Below, in pieces: positions 33,431 to 46,045 of a DNA stretch of 64,000 bases. Numbering within the stretch: the stretch's first letter is position 1; each line of letters starts with the position of its first letter. Origin of the DNA: Tupaia tana (Eukaryota; Chordata; Mammalia; Scandentia; Tupaiidae); assembly GCA_026018925.1 (NCBI GenBank), contig JAKSZU010000003.1:9080236-9144235 (forward strand), read 5' to 3'. Both the position numbers and the translations under genes were made by a program. A model generated the notes under the pieces. That model did no database searches. It had not been told where the DNA came from and saw nothing but the letters and a program-made list of their open reading frames with translations.

Positions 33431-33705
33431 AATGCACTTTTTTTTTTTTTTCCTGCTTAAAGTTCTAAGCAAGTAGCTCTTGCACAAGATGTGGAAGAGC
33501 TGGGATACCCAGAACAAACAGAGATGTGGCAATGAACCAATGTTGGAATATCTGCTGGGAGACAAGAGCTCTGTCTGCAGTACAGCAGTTGGGGCAGTGA
33601 GCTCCCAGTGAGGCTGGTAGAAACTCAACTCCTCTTTAGCCATGTATGTAACCCAGCATGTGGGGACACTCTGTTCTCTACAGTATGCTGGGAGACACCC
33701 CTTTG
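33431..33705. other. Intron 4, T run then unassigned sequence
   Basis: A T run at 33438-33451 is followed by medium-GC unique sequence. Confidence 0.45.
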
Positions 33706-33736
33706 CTTTTTTTATTGCTAGATGATGCATGCTTTC

Positions 33737-33778
<42 letters not shown>

Positions 33779-33978
33779 AGAAAGGAAGAAAGTTCTTTCC
33801 AATGGGGCGAGACCATAATATCATGCCATAAACTTCTTCCCTCCATTTTCAAATTTTATCAGGATGTTGGGCACATACACACATGCACACAGTATGTTTT
33901 TCAAGCCAAAAGAGCCAGGCACCACAGTTGGCCACGTGGTACACAACTCTCTCAACCACTATGTTACTGGACTGGCCT
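33706..33978 (-). mobile_element. SINE-A long, diverged, with microsatellite
   Basis: Minus strand head ggccagtccagtaacatagtgg. The TC part has turned into a (TC)n and (CA)n microsatellite (33737-33778). Confidence 0.76.
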
Positions 33979-34194
33979 ACAGCCTTACTTTTGACAACAG
34001 GCAGACAGTTGTGAACCAGACCTAACCCTCAAGACTCAATCATTTAAACATTTAATTGTATTCTTTTTCAATATTACATAATATCTTGGAACTGATTTTG
34101 TTTATAGATGACTACTTTGTCTAGTCCCTTGCATTACCTTGTAAGTAATACGGTGTCAAGATTTAGAAATTGCTTTTTATTTTAAAAGAAAAAG

Positions 34195-34446
34195 CTCAGG
34201 AAACAGGTGGTATGGTGACTTAGGTACTGGACTCCCACATGGCCGACTGTGGTTCAAGTCTTGGACACAGTGGCTTGAAAATCATTCTAAGCGCATTTGC
34301 ATGCATGCCCAAAATCCCAAGATGAGAATGGAGAAGGAATTACAGTGTAGCCATCCCTCCTGGGGCATGATTTCTCACTTTCCCTCTCACTATCTCTCTC
34401 CAGAGAGTACACCCACCTATGGCAAAACAACAACAAAAACAACAAA
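34195..34446 (+). mobile_element. SINE-A long, diverged
   Basis: The head has lost several bases (caggaaacaggtggtatgg). B box gttcaagtcttgg, and an (aac)n tail. Confidence 0.83.
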
Positions 34447-34922
34447 CTCTGTCACTAAAGAAATCTATTATTTTTTTTCTAATTTCTAGTTTTCTGATTT
34501 CAAAACTAGTGTTACCACTGAGAAGCTCTAATATTTATGTTAGAAAAATCCCCTTTTCCTGCTAAAGTATCACCATTCCACAGAGGTCCTTTTCTTTATT
34601 TTCCATTGTGCAGGAAAGACTCCTTTTTTCCCAAAATTTGAAGCAAATGTTAGATAATTTGGTAAACTTTTCCTGTTAAAATTCAGAAAGGTTTTGAAAT
34701 ATGAATTGGAAGAATTAAGGTCCTAAGGTTAGGAAGATTCTTGAATGCAAACAAGAATTTTTGTGTGCAGTCCAAAACTCTGGACTTCACATGGCTTTTC
34801 CTGTTAAATGAAGCACAATAGACATTGCTCAGATTGTCATTTTTGTGTTGAAAATTAGAAATAAAAAAATATAATACGCTATGTGGTATCTATTTTGTGA
34901 AAAAATCTATTAAAAAATGAAA
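34447..34922. other. Intron 4, no recognised element
   Basis: AT-rich and unique-looking. Confidence 0.5.
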
Positions 34923-35018
34923 CGGAAGTGCAACTGCAGTGGTGCTGTGGTAACAACTCTGTAATTCCGGACCCATATGGGATGCGCCCAGGTTAGCCAC
35001 CTATGGTCCCAAAGGAGA
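34923..35018 (+). mobile_element. SINE-B fragment, 5' part only
   Basis: Head cagtggtgctgtggtaac and cccatatgggatgcgccc, broken off where an L1 piece begins. Confidence 0.5.
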
Positions 35019-35027
35019 GGAAAACAT

Positions 35028-35222
35028 TCAGTTGGAAAGACACTTGCAGGTCCATGTTGATTACAGCATTATTCACAATTGTTAAGTCTTGAAATCAACA
35101 TAACTACCCAATAACTGAGGACCACATTTAAAAGATGTGGCACATAATACAGAATGGAATATTATTCAGTCATAAAGAACCATGAAGAAAGAAAGAAAGA
35201 AAGAGAAAGAAAAGTGAAAGAA
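35028..35222 (+). mobile_element. L1 ORF2 C-terminal and 3' fragment
   Basis: Plus-strand L1 landmarks: acagcattattcacaattgt, atgtggcacataatacag, gaatggaatattattcag. It runs into a (GAAA)n tract at 35188-35222. Confidence 0.75.
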
Positions 35223-38200
35223 AGGTATTCAGATAACATGAATACTACAAACATTTAGAATGTTTTTGTTGAAGCACTCAAACCTACATTGTTGATTCTT
35301 TGAAGACTGTCATTGTTTATTAGAGCAATGAAAATAAATTTTTGTTGTTTTTCAGCATGTCTGAGAAGTTTGCCTTATCAGTAATAAAACAAACAAACAA
35401 ACAAGAACTGCAGCCTTGTGACCTCTACCCGTGTTGCTGCATTTAGACCTATACTCTTTATATGTAAAAGCTTTCTTTTTCATAGTAAAAAAGCTAGAAT
35501 TTTTCACTACAAAAACAAAACAAAACAAAACAAAAACAAAACAGAAAATTTCATTCAACCAGGACACAGTATTTAGAGGGCCACATAAGTCATGCAAGTG
35601 AAATATTAATAATTACTGATAAATATATAGCATTATATACTTTTACCACTATCCTTACATACAAACTCATGTGTGCAAGTATATAGACACATTTTTCTTG
35701 TATTACATACACACATCTGTGCTAGGGCCCATCACTGATTTAAAAAACCTAAACAATGGGGATGGATATTTCTCTTTGGTGTCCTTCCATTTCAGCGTTT
35801 ATTCACTCCCACTGACTACTTCAATATGTCCCCAGCCTAGAGACACATTGAAAGAAGCTGATAGGAGAACTCACATTAAGACATAAATGTCCAATGATGC
35901 TTAAAGATTTTAAAATAGTAATGGGAACAGAACTTAACTCAAAGGAAAAAATGCTACTGAAGGAACTCTAGTCCCCAAAGAACAGTTAATGGAAGGTTAG
36001 CTTAATTGGAAGAAGAGATCCTTAAGTCTCTGAAGCTCCATTGGTACAGTGAAGCACTAGGCACAGTGGCAATGAGTAAAAACAGGCACAGTGCCTCTTA
36101 CTGTTATCTATTTCCCTCCATCACAAGATCCCTTCTGATTCCAAGAGAAGCAGGAATAAAATTTGCCCCCCGTATGAAAAGACCACAGAGGCAAAAACCT
36201 AGCTCTATCTTAAAATTTTTGAAGCTCTGTTCAATTTCTTTATTTTTCTGAGGTTTTGCCTTGCTTTGCTTTGATAACAAGTTTACCTTACTAAAGACAA
36301 GAATAGTTGTTTCCCAGACAAACGTTATTTATGCAGTTACAGAAAGTGCTGTGTTTTACACAATGAAGAGAATCTGAAATTAAGTATTTTCTGTGGATCT
36401 ATGGAAAAAGAGCACAGATAAAACCATTAAATTGTTTTCTTATTTTGTCTTATCAGTTTCACTTCTTTGCTCTCATATACATATATTCTTCTTTGTTTCT
36501 TAGTCCTGTTTATTGTATTTGAACTCATTTTACAAATCTCTCCTCTTTCAAATCTTAACAAGACAAGAGATATCCCTTTAAATTCTATTTACATGCAATT
36601 CTGTATTTTTATTACATACCCATTAAAATACACTTTAATAATATCCCTATTAATTTTTTCTTTATTCCATTGATTAGGATTAAAGTTGGAAACACTTTAA
36701 TGAATTTTTCTTGGAACTCTCAGTAGAAGACTGGTCTTGGTGACATGCCTCGCTGAATTTTCTGCCATTTCAAGTTGTGTTATAATGAGGCTGCAGGGTT
36801 TAAAGGCAAATTTATTTGAGAAACATGACTCGACTGTTTGACTTCCAGAGCTTTTGTGCAAATGTATTAGTTACAGAATTTGTACAGCAACACGTAGGAC
36901 ATTTGGGTTGTAGATGCAAATGATCTGCTCACTGCTATTAATCATTTATAGCTCAGATCACTGGATCAGAGGATGACTTGTTAAAGAGTTTCTGCATGAC
37001 ATTATGAGAAGCAACCCACTAATGAAATGATTAAGCATAAGGAGAATTTAAAAACACACAATGGTCAACTGTGAAGGAATGGCCAGATGACACACAGTGA
37101 AGGTTTACATTTAAAGAAAGAGTCTATGTATTTCTAACTCATAAAAATAGTAGCTGTATGGTTTTAGGAGTGATTTCACCTATTATATTGTTTTCCTCCT
37201 AGACAAAAGTGATACAGACAAGGAAACAATACAAGGAGATGGCTAACAAACAATGTCACTAACAATGCTTTTAATTCATTCACTTTTTTAAAACAAAATT
37301 TTTTAACCAAAGTTAAAGACATCAACTTGGAAAACAAAACAAAAATTGCACAACTTAGAGAAAAATAATAAGCTTGATTTCATGTTTATAAGAACTCAAA
37401 CTTCTCAGTTACTAGATGGAGAAGGATTTCTTTAGAAATAATTTATCAATGTAAACTTGACTTGGTATGAAATGAAATTACTACAATTTGTCTCTCCCAA
37501 AACCCCATACTCACAAAAATACATAGAGTAACTTTGACTTTTAGCCTTAACATGAGGCAGGTCGAGGCTGAAAACATAATTTATGTAACTCTACATTTAA
37601 TGTGTACACTAGAATATTCACTTATTAGAAGTGGGGTTTGATATTACTGTCTTCTGCAAATTACTAATGGAAGAACATGGTATTTCTCATATTTCAAACA
37701 TTAGTCATTAGTACTTTTGAATGTTTTCCAGAAACACATGTATATTATGAATTGTAGCAGGCAGTCATGGTTGTCCATCTAAATTCATTGCCTCTTTTGT
37801 TGTTAGTATTATTGTTGTAGCATAAGCCTTGATTCTATTCAGGTGTTCAGTGTCCATTTATTTCCTGTATAATTCCAAGGAAGGAGACTTTTTTCTCTGC
37901 AATAGAGTCAATCCTGAACTGTCCAAATGAACCATGGCAACCTCATCTCCTGACTCCCTACCAGGTTTGAAGACTGAGCAGGTGAGGGGGTTGTGCTGAG
38001 AGGACATAGTGGCTAAGGCTTCCTGGTGTCTAAGAAGGAGATGGAGGGTCAGATGGTGTCAGCCTGCCTCTGAGAACTGCACAGTGCGCTGTGAGAACGA
38101 AATGGATGTGGCCGTCTTGATATTGGGATGGGAGCCAGCCGCAGGGCCAGACTGACACACACAGATGCAGGAGTGGTCTACAAACGATCCACAAATTACT

Positions 38201-39425
38201 GAGTCAGGGAATCAGCTAATTCTGATATCTGCTCCACCACTGAACTTTCATATGAGAAATTTAATTTCCTTGTTCTCTGAGTCAGTTTGAGTCAGGACAG
38301 TTAGCAACGGAAGACTAAGATGACCGTAAATATATATTTTTAATTTATTTTAAAAATTATGACAACTTTCCACTAAAGCAAGAAGGATAAATTCTCTCTC
38401 CCATTTGTCTATGATGAGTCCCCTTACTTGCAGGGAATACAAGACCTCCAGTGTATGTGTCAAACCACAGACAGCACCAAAGTTTTTATATACTGTGTGT
38501 TTCCCCATACATACATACCCATAACAGAGTTTAATTCGTAAAATAGGTAAAGAGAGTAACAATAACAAATAATAGAATAGAATGAGTGATTATAGCAACG
38601 TAGCATAATAAAAATTATGTGAGTATGATCTTTCTCAAAGTATCTAATACAGCAAATTCACTTATTTTCAGACCAATATTGACTGCAAGTAACTGAGACA
38701 TGGTAAGTGAAACCATGGATAAGGTGGGACTACTGCAAATAACATGGCAGAGACTCACAGCACTTTGAGTGGAGTCTTGTTTAAATAAAAATTCCAAGTT
38801 TTAGGTGGGTACCTGGCCTTAGAACTGAGATGATTTCTTCATCCGTCTGAACATCTATCAATAAGTGTAGGAGGCAGTGTGACAAAGTTACGGTTAATGG
38901 GATGTGGGCAAAAGGTGCCTGTCTGTTTCGGCTCTGTTCTCAGTAGAAGAGGAAGACTTAAAAAATAGAAAAGTGGATTCCGTCCTAGGTCCAAACAGAC
39001 AGTGATAAAATGCCTCAGCAGAACATGGAGAGGGAAGCACGACTGCCCTGACCCACTATTCCTTGTTGATCACAGACCTCCTTTCCCTTCTCCCCTCTTG
39101 GTGGTGCCAATTAGAATTTAAATGGCAGCAGCATATCCTTGCTTTTCCCTTTTACTCAAAGTTCAGCCAGTGGCTGACTTCAGCATCCTTTATTTATTTA
39201 TTGGTAGTGATCAATGACAGCTGTATTTCCTGCTCGAACAGACCAATGAATAAATGATCAAGGGCCATTTTGAACCGCAGTCTGCCAGTTCTACAAACAT
39301 TATTATTCTAATCCCAAAAAAACTGCTAGCCAGAGCCTATTGATCCTTTCAGTTCTTCCTTTTCAGAGCACCAGCAAGCCGAGGTGCAGGCTGGGCATGG
39401 AAGACTACACAGCTGTGGCAAAATA
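35223..39425. other. Intron 4, about 4.2 kb almost free of recent repeats
   Basis: No SINE-A or SINE-B copy was found. There is a short (acaaa)n patch at 35510-35540. 37990-38320 and 38860-39260 have a look of very old LTR or DNA-transposon sequence, but I could not place them. 36700-37050 is unique and rich in TAAT/ATTA and atgcaaat-type motifs. Confidence 0.5.
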
Positions 39426-39505
39426 TTGGGTAGCTGGAAAAGTCATGATGCATTTATACATAGAAAAACATAGAAAAATATGTCATGATTTTTCCTATGA
39501 CCCAG
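39426..39505. mobile_element. TA-flanked 80-bp mariner-like MITE
   Basis: Imperfect palindrome: ttgggtagctggaaaagtca at the left; the right end reads ctgggtcataggaaaaatca in reverse. It is flanked by TA at 39424-39425 and 39506-39507. Second copy at 45877. Confidence 0.82.
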
Positions 39506-39507
39506 TA

Positions 39508-40195
39508 GCATTAACCTCCAATGCCATGAGATAGAGCTCACTGAAATAAGACTTATAATATTCCCATTTAAATAAGTTTATTTTTGCTAAAATAATTAGG
39601 ATAAATACAAAAATTAATCCTCAGTTTTCTAAGTGATGAGTGGTTGATATTGCCAATGTTGACTTTGCCATAGATTTGAGAGAAAATGCAAATTCTATTT
39701 CTTGAAGTTTGGGAAAGATTTGGAAAGTACCCTAAGGCACTTGGTGAGGAACAACGAGACCATGGCCTACACTTTTGAACAAAGGCCTCTCAACGGCCCA
39801 CTGTAGGTAACTTTCTTGTAAATTTATAATCATTCATTAGGGTGTTGCTCAACTGCCACTTTACTATAGGGTGATGCCTTTGTGACTAACACACTTTCTT
39901 TGTAACTCTTAAGAGTCACCCTCAAAGAGTGTGTAATCTGGTGGAGGAGATAAATATTGAACATCAAATGCCACATAAGATTTAAATCTTTGAGGGTAAA
40001 AATTTAGGATTTGTATTATGTTGTCAGTATACTTTCTTGAATATATACGAAATAAAACTTAAATAGATTTGTTTATCACGTGAGGGGAAGCAAAAAGTGA
40101 TAAGGATAATCCTCCAAGTTATTCTAATTTTCATTTGCTTAACCAATCCTTCTCAGTTTTTGGGCATACTTGCATAGAGTCAACACTGGTATGTT
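39508..40195. other. Intron 4, no recognised element
   Basis: AT-rich unique sequence. Confidence 0.5.
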
Positions 40196-40458
40196 TTGTT
40201 TGTTTGTTTTTTGTTTGTTTGTTTTTAAAGAGAGATTTTTGCTCAAAGGCATGTGCACTCGCCAGAAAGATAGAGAGAGACAGAGAGACTGAAATCAAGA
40301 AATCACCCTCCAGAGGGCATGACCATATCGCAATCCCTTCTCCTCTCAGGATCTTGGGCACACATGTACATAAGCTTGGCGTGAGTTTTAGTCACTGGGT
40401 CCACAGTCAATTATGTGGGAGTCCAGCCATGTAAGCATTACTCCATCTGCTGGTTCCC
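40196..40458 (-). mobile_element. SINE-A long
   Basis: Minus strand head gggaaccagcagatggagta, with an (aaac)n tail. The flanks share cactggtat (40184-40192 and 40459-40468 region). Part of the B box region is deleted. Confidence 0.88.
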
Positions 40459-40707
40459 AGCACTGGTATAATTGAGGAGGGAAGAGTGGGGACACAAGTA
40501 GTGCTGAATTGTTTTGAGTCAAATAGCAAGACTGTGATTCCAAACGACAAGAGACAACACATTTGCCAATAGTTCAGAACTGAAATGACACAAAGATATG
40601 TGCTACTCTAAGATTACAGTAAAAACAAGATTTTAGTTGAAAAGATACATCTTTATAAATACTATTGGCCTTTTGATTACATTTGCTGACTATGTACAAC
40701 TTAATAT

Positions 40708-40955
40708 GGGGGCCGGCATGTGACATGGTGGCTAAGGTGCTGAGCCAACCACAGTCTGAGTCCCAGACTTGGTGGCTTGAAAATAATGTTGGGCACAGGT
40801 GTGTGTGTGCCCAAAGTCCCAGAAGAGAAAAGAGGAAAAGGGCTTGCTGTGTGGCAATCCCCCTTGGGGGGTGATTTCTCACTTTCTCTCTTACTGCCTC
40901 TCTCTCTTCTACAAACATATGTGCCAAATATATTTGGCAAAAACCTTGAAAGAAA
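40708..40955 (+). mobile_element. SINE-A long
   Basis: Head ggggccggcatgtgacatgg, about 10 bp lost before the B box, end tttggcaaaaacc. A GAAA-rich tract follows to 41020. Confidence 0.85.
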
Positions 40956-41059
40956 GAAAGGGAGGGAGGAAGAAGAGAGAGAGAAAGAAAGATAGAAATA
41001 AAAAGAAAGGAAAAAAACTTACTATAGACACAAAAGTTATTTTTTTCTATTCATTTATA

Positions 41060-41190
41060 CATGCATTAACACATTTATGGATTCATTCATTCATTGACTT
41101 AATTGACATGTATAAAGTTCCTCCTATGTGCAGAGCTAAATTCTAGGGGGTGCAGAGATATGTAATCCAAAATGTAAAGAAGAAACCTAT
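41060..41190 (+). mobile_element. Old MIR/L2-class fragment
   Basis: Landmarks ttcattcattcattgact, ctcctatgtgcagagct and aattctagggggtgcagaga correspond to a widespread old mammalian repeat. Exact family uncertain. Confidence 0.45.
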
Positions 41191-41929
41191 GTAATTTGGG
41201 GACAATTCATGTGTTTACAGTCATTCCCATGTTTTTGCAATGGGAGATTACTTTAAACCACTCATTCCCTCAGACCTGTCTTCCAACATGATGACGGCTG
41301 ATTTGTAGAGTATGCACAAATCCAAGTTCACTTCAAACAAAAAGAGAAAAAGGAGAGATCTGGTTATAAGGTCAGTCCCCTCAGAGGGATCCTTGACTGC
41401 TGTCTGGGAGGCCTTCATCCATCTATTCTCGCCTACAGTTTTCTAAATAACCCATTCACAGAAATCATACGGATATGGAAAAATCAACAGACCACACTGT
41501 GAATTCTGATTGTCCTACTTATTAACTTTGTTTCCTTATATGAGAAATATCAGTTTTCTGAGCCACAGTTTGAAAAATGTGTTATGGTGCCAAAGACACA
41601 GGAGGGCCATCACTAGGAGTTACAGACATGTGAAGGGACAAACGCAGGGGATTCTCAAGAAAAGGAAGCTGTGTAATTGTGCTTGACGTTGCTATTGTTT
41701 TTATTATTAACATTGCACAGTCTGTATTCCATCTTTAGTCTGTTAAGTGATTCCCATAAGGTAATACGAACAGGCCAGGTGTGTATTACAAAGGGGACTA
41801 AACCGGGGGTCATCTGAATAAGTCTTCGTCGGAGCATCACATTGAAGTGCATGGGCCACTAACTGAGGGATGAAGGGCCACCCCTGAGAGGCCCTTGGTG
41901 TGGCGCCAGGTAGCAGCAGCCCCTGAATT
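41191..41929. other. Intron 4, no confident element
   Basis: Possibly a MIR remnant near 41500-41570 (ttttctgagccacagttt), too degraded to call. Confidence 0.45.
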
Positions 41930-42140
41930 AGAGTGTCTGGGTTCCCGGCTGAGCTCTCTGTTTTCTGGTTGATCTTGAGGATATTATTCAATCTTCCTCT
42001 GGTCTCAGTTTTCTCAGCTATTAAATGGAGATATTAAAAAATGTCTAACTTACACCACAATTAATGAGGATTAAATGAATCAAAACATGTGATGTCTTTA
42101 GAACAATGTTTAGAAAATACTACACACCATATAGGCCAGT
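41930..42140 (-). mobile_element. MIR SINE
   Basis: On the plus strand: ctctggtctcagttttctc, attaaatggagatatt, gaggattaaatgaatc. This is MIR in reverse orientation. Confidence 0.65.
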
Positions 42141-43091
42141 TGTATTTTATTACAGAATTCAACACAGGATAAATTAAGGTTTAGCATCAACTAACTGAAA
42201 TAAGGAAAAAAGAATTTATATAAATAAATAAATAAATAAATAAATTAGACTAGAGAGTGGAGCACTTTTTTAATGAAGAAAAAGCTAGGATAGTGGGCTC
42301 AGAATAAGGCTGTCTGCACGAACATCGGGGCCAAGGGACCTATAGCTTCTACCTGGATGGCAGCCAGCATGGAACCTGCAGACATCAAGCAAGATCTTTT
42401 AAGAAGTAAAGAACACCAAGGTGATGGAGCTTTAAGAAGATCTGTGCTTTCAACAGCTTCAGAATCCCCTGTCTAATCAGTAACAGCTTATCAAGCATGA
42501 GATGGGAGAAAAACAATCATCGGAGCTCCAGATGGAAATGTTTAATGCATTCGCAGTTTACAGGATGAATATAAATTGCAAACATGGTGGGTTTTGGTTA
42601 ATCTTCTGAATAAAAAAAAATATTGAATTTTTTCTACTTTAATTAATGAGTAAACTGAATAGTTGATATAGAAACATACTTAACTCTTTCACAGAAAGTC
42701 AACTGCCAATGATTTAGCAGATAAAGTTGGCATTGCCAGTATTATTTTCCTTATCCATGTAATTCTTTTGAAATATATTTTGCAGCAGAGACAAAATCTT
42801 CCATGCATTGCAATCTATTCATTCTGGCTGATGAAAAATCTGTGTCAATTTACTTAATTATATAGCATCAAACAGAGATAGATATAAGTATCTTTTAAAA
42901 TGCTTAGCAATCCTCAAACAAAAGAAGAAAGGTAAACCAGATGTTATAGAGACGAGAAATAAAAATATACCCTGTTAGTGGGTAACAAGAAGCCTGAGAA
43001 TATAGAGGCAATAATGAGGAGTAGAACAATATGTTTAGGTGTGTATCTATTTATCTGCAGTCTGTTTATCTTATAGTCATATTTATTTACT
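42141..43091. other. Intron 4 with a short (TAAA)n
   Basis: The (taaa)n tract lies at 42220-42245. No other element recognised. Confidence 0.5.
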
Positions 43092-43862
43092 CTATTTTTT
43101 AAATTTATTTTATACATTTAATCACTGTATATCAATGTGGTTTGTAAAACGAATTTTTCCAGCATGAACACACTGCACACTAGTCCAGTTAAAGATATCA
43201 TACACTATCATTACTAATCCTCCCAAGATGTTCCGCTTTTTTATTTTTTTCTTTGATTCCTTTCCTCTCACCCTCCTCCAGCTCCCAATCTCTTCCCACC
43301 CCGTATCCAGTATGCGTAACTATTTTCCATGCTTCTGTATCCTCCAAACTTTCAGTTTCCTCCATAGAGTGTGGACATTCAGTATATATCAGGTGGGGAT
43401 ATACCATGTCTCTCTTTCATAGACTGACCTGCTTCACTCAGAAGTAGATCTCCCTTATTTGTTCACTTTCTTTCAAATCCCAGGTTCTTGTTTTTTTTTT
43501 GTTTTTTTTTTTGTTTTTTTTTTTGTTTTTTTTTTTTTTCTCTTTTTTTTTTTATATGGCTGAGTGGTATTCCATAGTGTATACGTGCCACACTTTTTCA
43601 ATCCATTCATATGTTTGTGGACATTTGAATTGGTTCCATGTGTTAGGGATTATGAATAATGCTGTAATAAACATGGATGTGCAAGCAATTTTCTGACTGA
43701 GTATGCTGCTGTCCTTTGGGTAGATACCTAGGTGTAGAATTGGTTGATCAGATGGTAGTTGTATTTTTAAGTCTTTTAGGGACCTCCCTATTGTTCTCCA
43801 TAGAGGCTGAACTAATTTATAATCCCACCAACAGCATAGGAGAGTCCCCTTTTCACCACAGC
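43092..43862 (-). mobile_element. L1 3' end with ORF2 C-terminus
   Basis: In minus orientation the ORF2 end is visible at 43860-43555: a block for LLWWD-type sequence (ccaccaacagcatagg on the plus strand) and MEYHSAI-type (tggctgagtggtattcc). Then come a T-rich disturbed zone (43491-43553), the 3' UTR and the terminal block near 43100. It is 5'-truncated and non-functional. Confidence 0.8.
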
Positions 43863-43894
43863 CTCATATTTTACTTATACACAATTTATATTCT

Positions 43895-44106
43895 TACATT
43901 CACTTGTTTTATGTTCCAGGACCCTTACAAATATTAACTCATCAAATCCTCATAACAAACTAATAATATGAGTACTAGTACCATTATTGCGACTTTGCAC
44001 ATGAGAAACTGAGAGGTTAAGAACTTGTCCAAAGCAGCTAGGAAATGCCAGAACTGGTACTTGAAGCTATCGGGACTGCAGAGTCCTTTGTATTCAACCA
44101 CTGCTG
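43895..44106 (+). mobile_element. MIR SINE
   Basis: Ordered MIR blocks: ctcatcaaatcctcataaca, gagaaactgagaggttaag, gtccaaagcagctaggaaat, then a weak cagagtcctttgtattc end. Confidence 0.75.
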
Positions 44107-45600
44107 GCTATAGACAGTAGCCAAAATAGAACTGCTTCTATATATGCATTTGGTATGTAACAAATGACAATAGTGGAGAAAAGGTGGAAAATATTTGTCA
44201 TTATGAAGTTTCAGGAAATTGTACATCAACGGTATTGCTTTGAGTCCCGCCCTTTGTGAAGCTGAGAGGGAAAATGCATATAAGCCCATCTTTAGTTTTC
44301 ACTGAATAAAATGTGCAGATGAAAACAACTACACACATACAGCTAATAGCTAATCGTACTTGCGTTTACTTTCTTCAGACACCAAAGGGAAAGGAATTAA
44401 GGGCATCAGTAATAATACTAATAATGGTGCAAATGTAGGTTATCTTTATAAAGGAGTAAAAGATAAAAATTAATCTTTTAAAACAATTAGTTTGTTTCAG
44501 TTAAAAAAAAAAAAAAGAAAGAAAGATTAAAATCAGAGCTGTGGAAACAATAGAGCCAAATTGGAAAACAATGAAAAAATTTTAAGGATGAGAAAATACT
44601 CCTTTCTTTCAGATTGAAATTACTTTTGTTACTCTAAAAAAACAAATGAAAAAATATTTTCTAAGCAATTCAATTGAAGCTTCTAACGCCATTGTATCCA
44701 CGGGAGGAAAGAAGCTGCAATGCTTTAAAGAAACTCAGGAAACAAATGCAATGTTCCTGTTTGCCAGCTGATGGGTGATTGCTATACATTTGTACTGCCC
44801 TTAGAAGAGAACCAACTATTCTACAATAAAAGTAGCTAGATTGACCTTGATCATTGTTTTTCTTTTTCTTCTTCTTTTCTGAATTATAAATCTTTTATTC
44901 TTTCTGATATTAAAGCCAGATTTCCATTAAGGTGGAAAATATAAACAGCCTAAATATTGCATATTATTCACTAACATGACTCATAATATTAATGGGATTT
45001 ACACTGACAGAAGAAACTAACAAGGAATAATATTCATAAGTCTTTGAGTTTTTAAAGTTTTATCAAGATTAAAAACCACATACTTTGCCAATAAGAACAA
45101 GGCAGATTTAAAATTGCTTTGAAAGTCACAAGTGATTTCACTTAAAAAGTATTTGGTTTAACAAGACTTACAAAGTCATATTAAAAACTCTATAGTGTGT
45201 TCATATATTATTATTATTATTATTGCTAGTTGGAAATGCTTTATGACTATGATCACTGATTCTCAAAATATTGTCCCCCGAAAGCAAGAAAGGTCAGAGT
45301 TTTAAGATGAAACTTTAGTGCTGGGTTAAGCTGGGAGGTGACATGCACTACAATACACTTCCTACTTCATGCTATGAGCAGCCTGTTTTCAGAATTTTAG
45401 ATAAGTGGGTATATAAAAGCAAAGGGAGTTGAAGCCATGCAGTAGTCAAGAAAACTCAGCCCTTAGGTTGAACTGACATGTGGAATCATAGGATAATCGT
45501 ACTTCTCACCCAGTTATTTGAGCTAAATGTGCAAATTGTGTATTCCCATAAGACAGGTAAAAGTTTCCATAAATACATAAATAGAGCATTTATATATAAC
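44107..45600. other. Intron 4, about 1.5 kb without recognised repeats
   Basis: Unique-looking; contains A13 at about 44505-44517 and (att)n near 45210-45225. Confidence 0.5.
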
Positions 45601-45858
45601 AATTTTTTGAGAGGTTTTTGCTATAGGGCATGTGCGCTCTCCAGAAAGACAGAGAGACACAGAGAGACAGAAAGTGAGAAATCACCTCCCAGGGGAGATG
45701 GCCATGCCGCAGTCCTTTTTCCTCCATTTTCCTCTCGGGATCTTGGGCACACACACACACATGCCCGGCGTGAGTTTAAGCCACTGGGTCCGGGACTTAA
45801 ACTGCTGTCAACTACATGGGACTCCACTGACATAGACATTATGCCAATTGCTGGTCCT
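45601..45858 (-). mobile_element. SINE-A long
   Basis: Target duplication of 13 bp (gcatttatatata at 45586-45598, with one change at 45859-45871). The insertion lies 18 bp from a MITE. Confidence 0.92.
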
Positions 45859-45876
45859 GCACTTATATATAAAATA

Positions 45877-45958
45877 TTGGGTCACTGGAAAAAGTCATGA
45901 AATATTTTTGCATAGAAGACCATAGAAAAAATATGTTATGACTTTTCCAATGACCCAG
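45877..45958. mobile_element. TA-flanked 82-bp mariner-like MITE
   Basis: Left end ttgggtcactggaaaaagtc; the right end reads ctgggtcattggaaaagtca in reverse. TA lies at 45875-45876 and 45959-45960. Inverted arms of about 31 bp. Confidence 0.86.
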
Positions 45959-46045
45959 TAACATTTATGAACAGATTTCTATTTCCATGTATTACATTAT
46001 TTTCACTGTAGATAACTTAGAAGTTTCATAATTGTGAAGGATTAT

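Noticed and set aside
37990..38320. Old LTR
   Set aside because: Fragments such as agccgcagggccagactg look familiar from old mammalian repeats, but I could not order enough blocks to name a family.
43228..43447. Two overlapping plus-strand frames at an L1 3' UTR
   Set aside because: They are the antisense of non-coding L1 3' sequence.
45478..45900. 140-residue open frame on the plus strand
   Set aside because: Most of it is the reverse strand of a SINE-A copy (ERQRDTERQKV-type translation of the TC/GA tract). Many other frames with SLSLSLS or ERERER stretches have the same origin.
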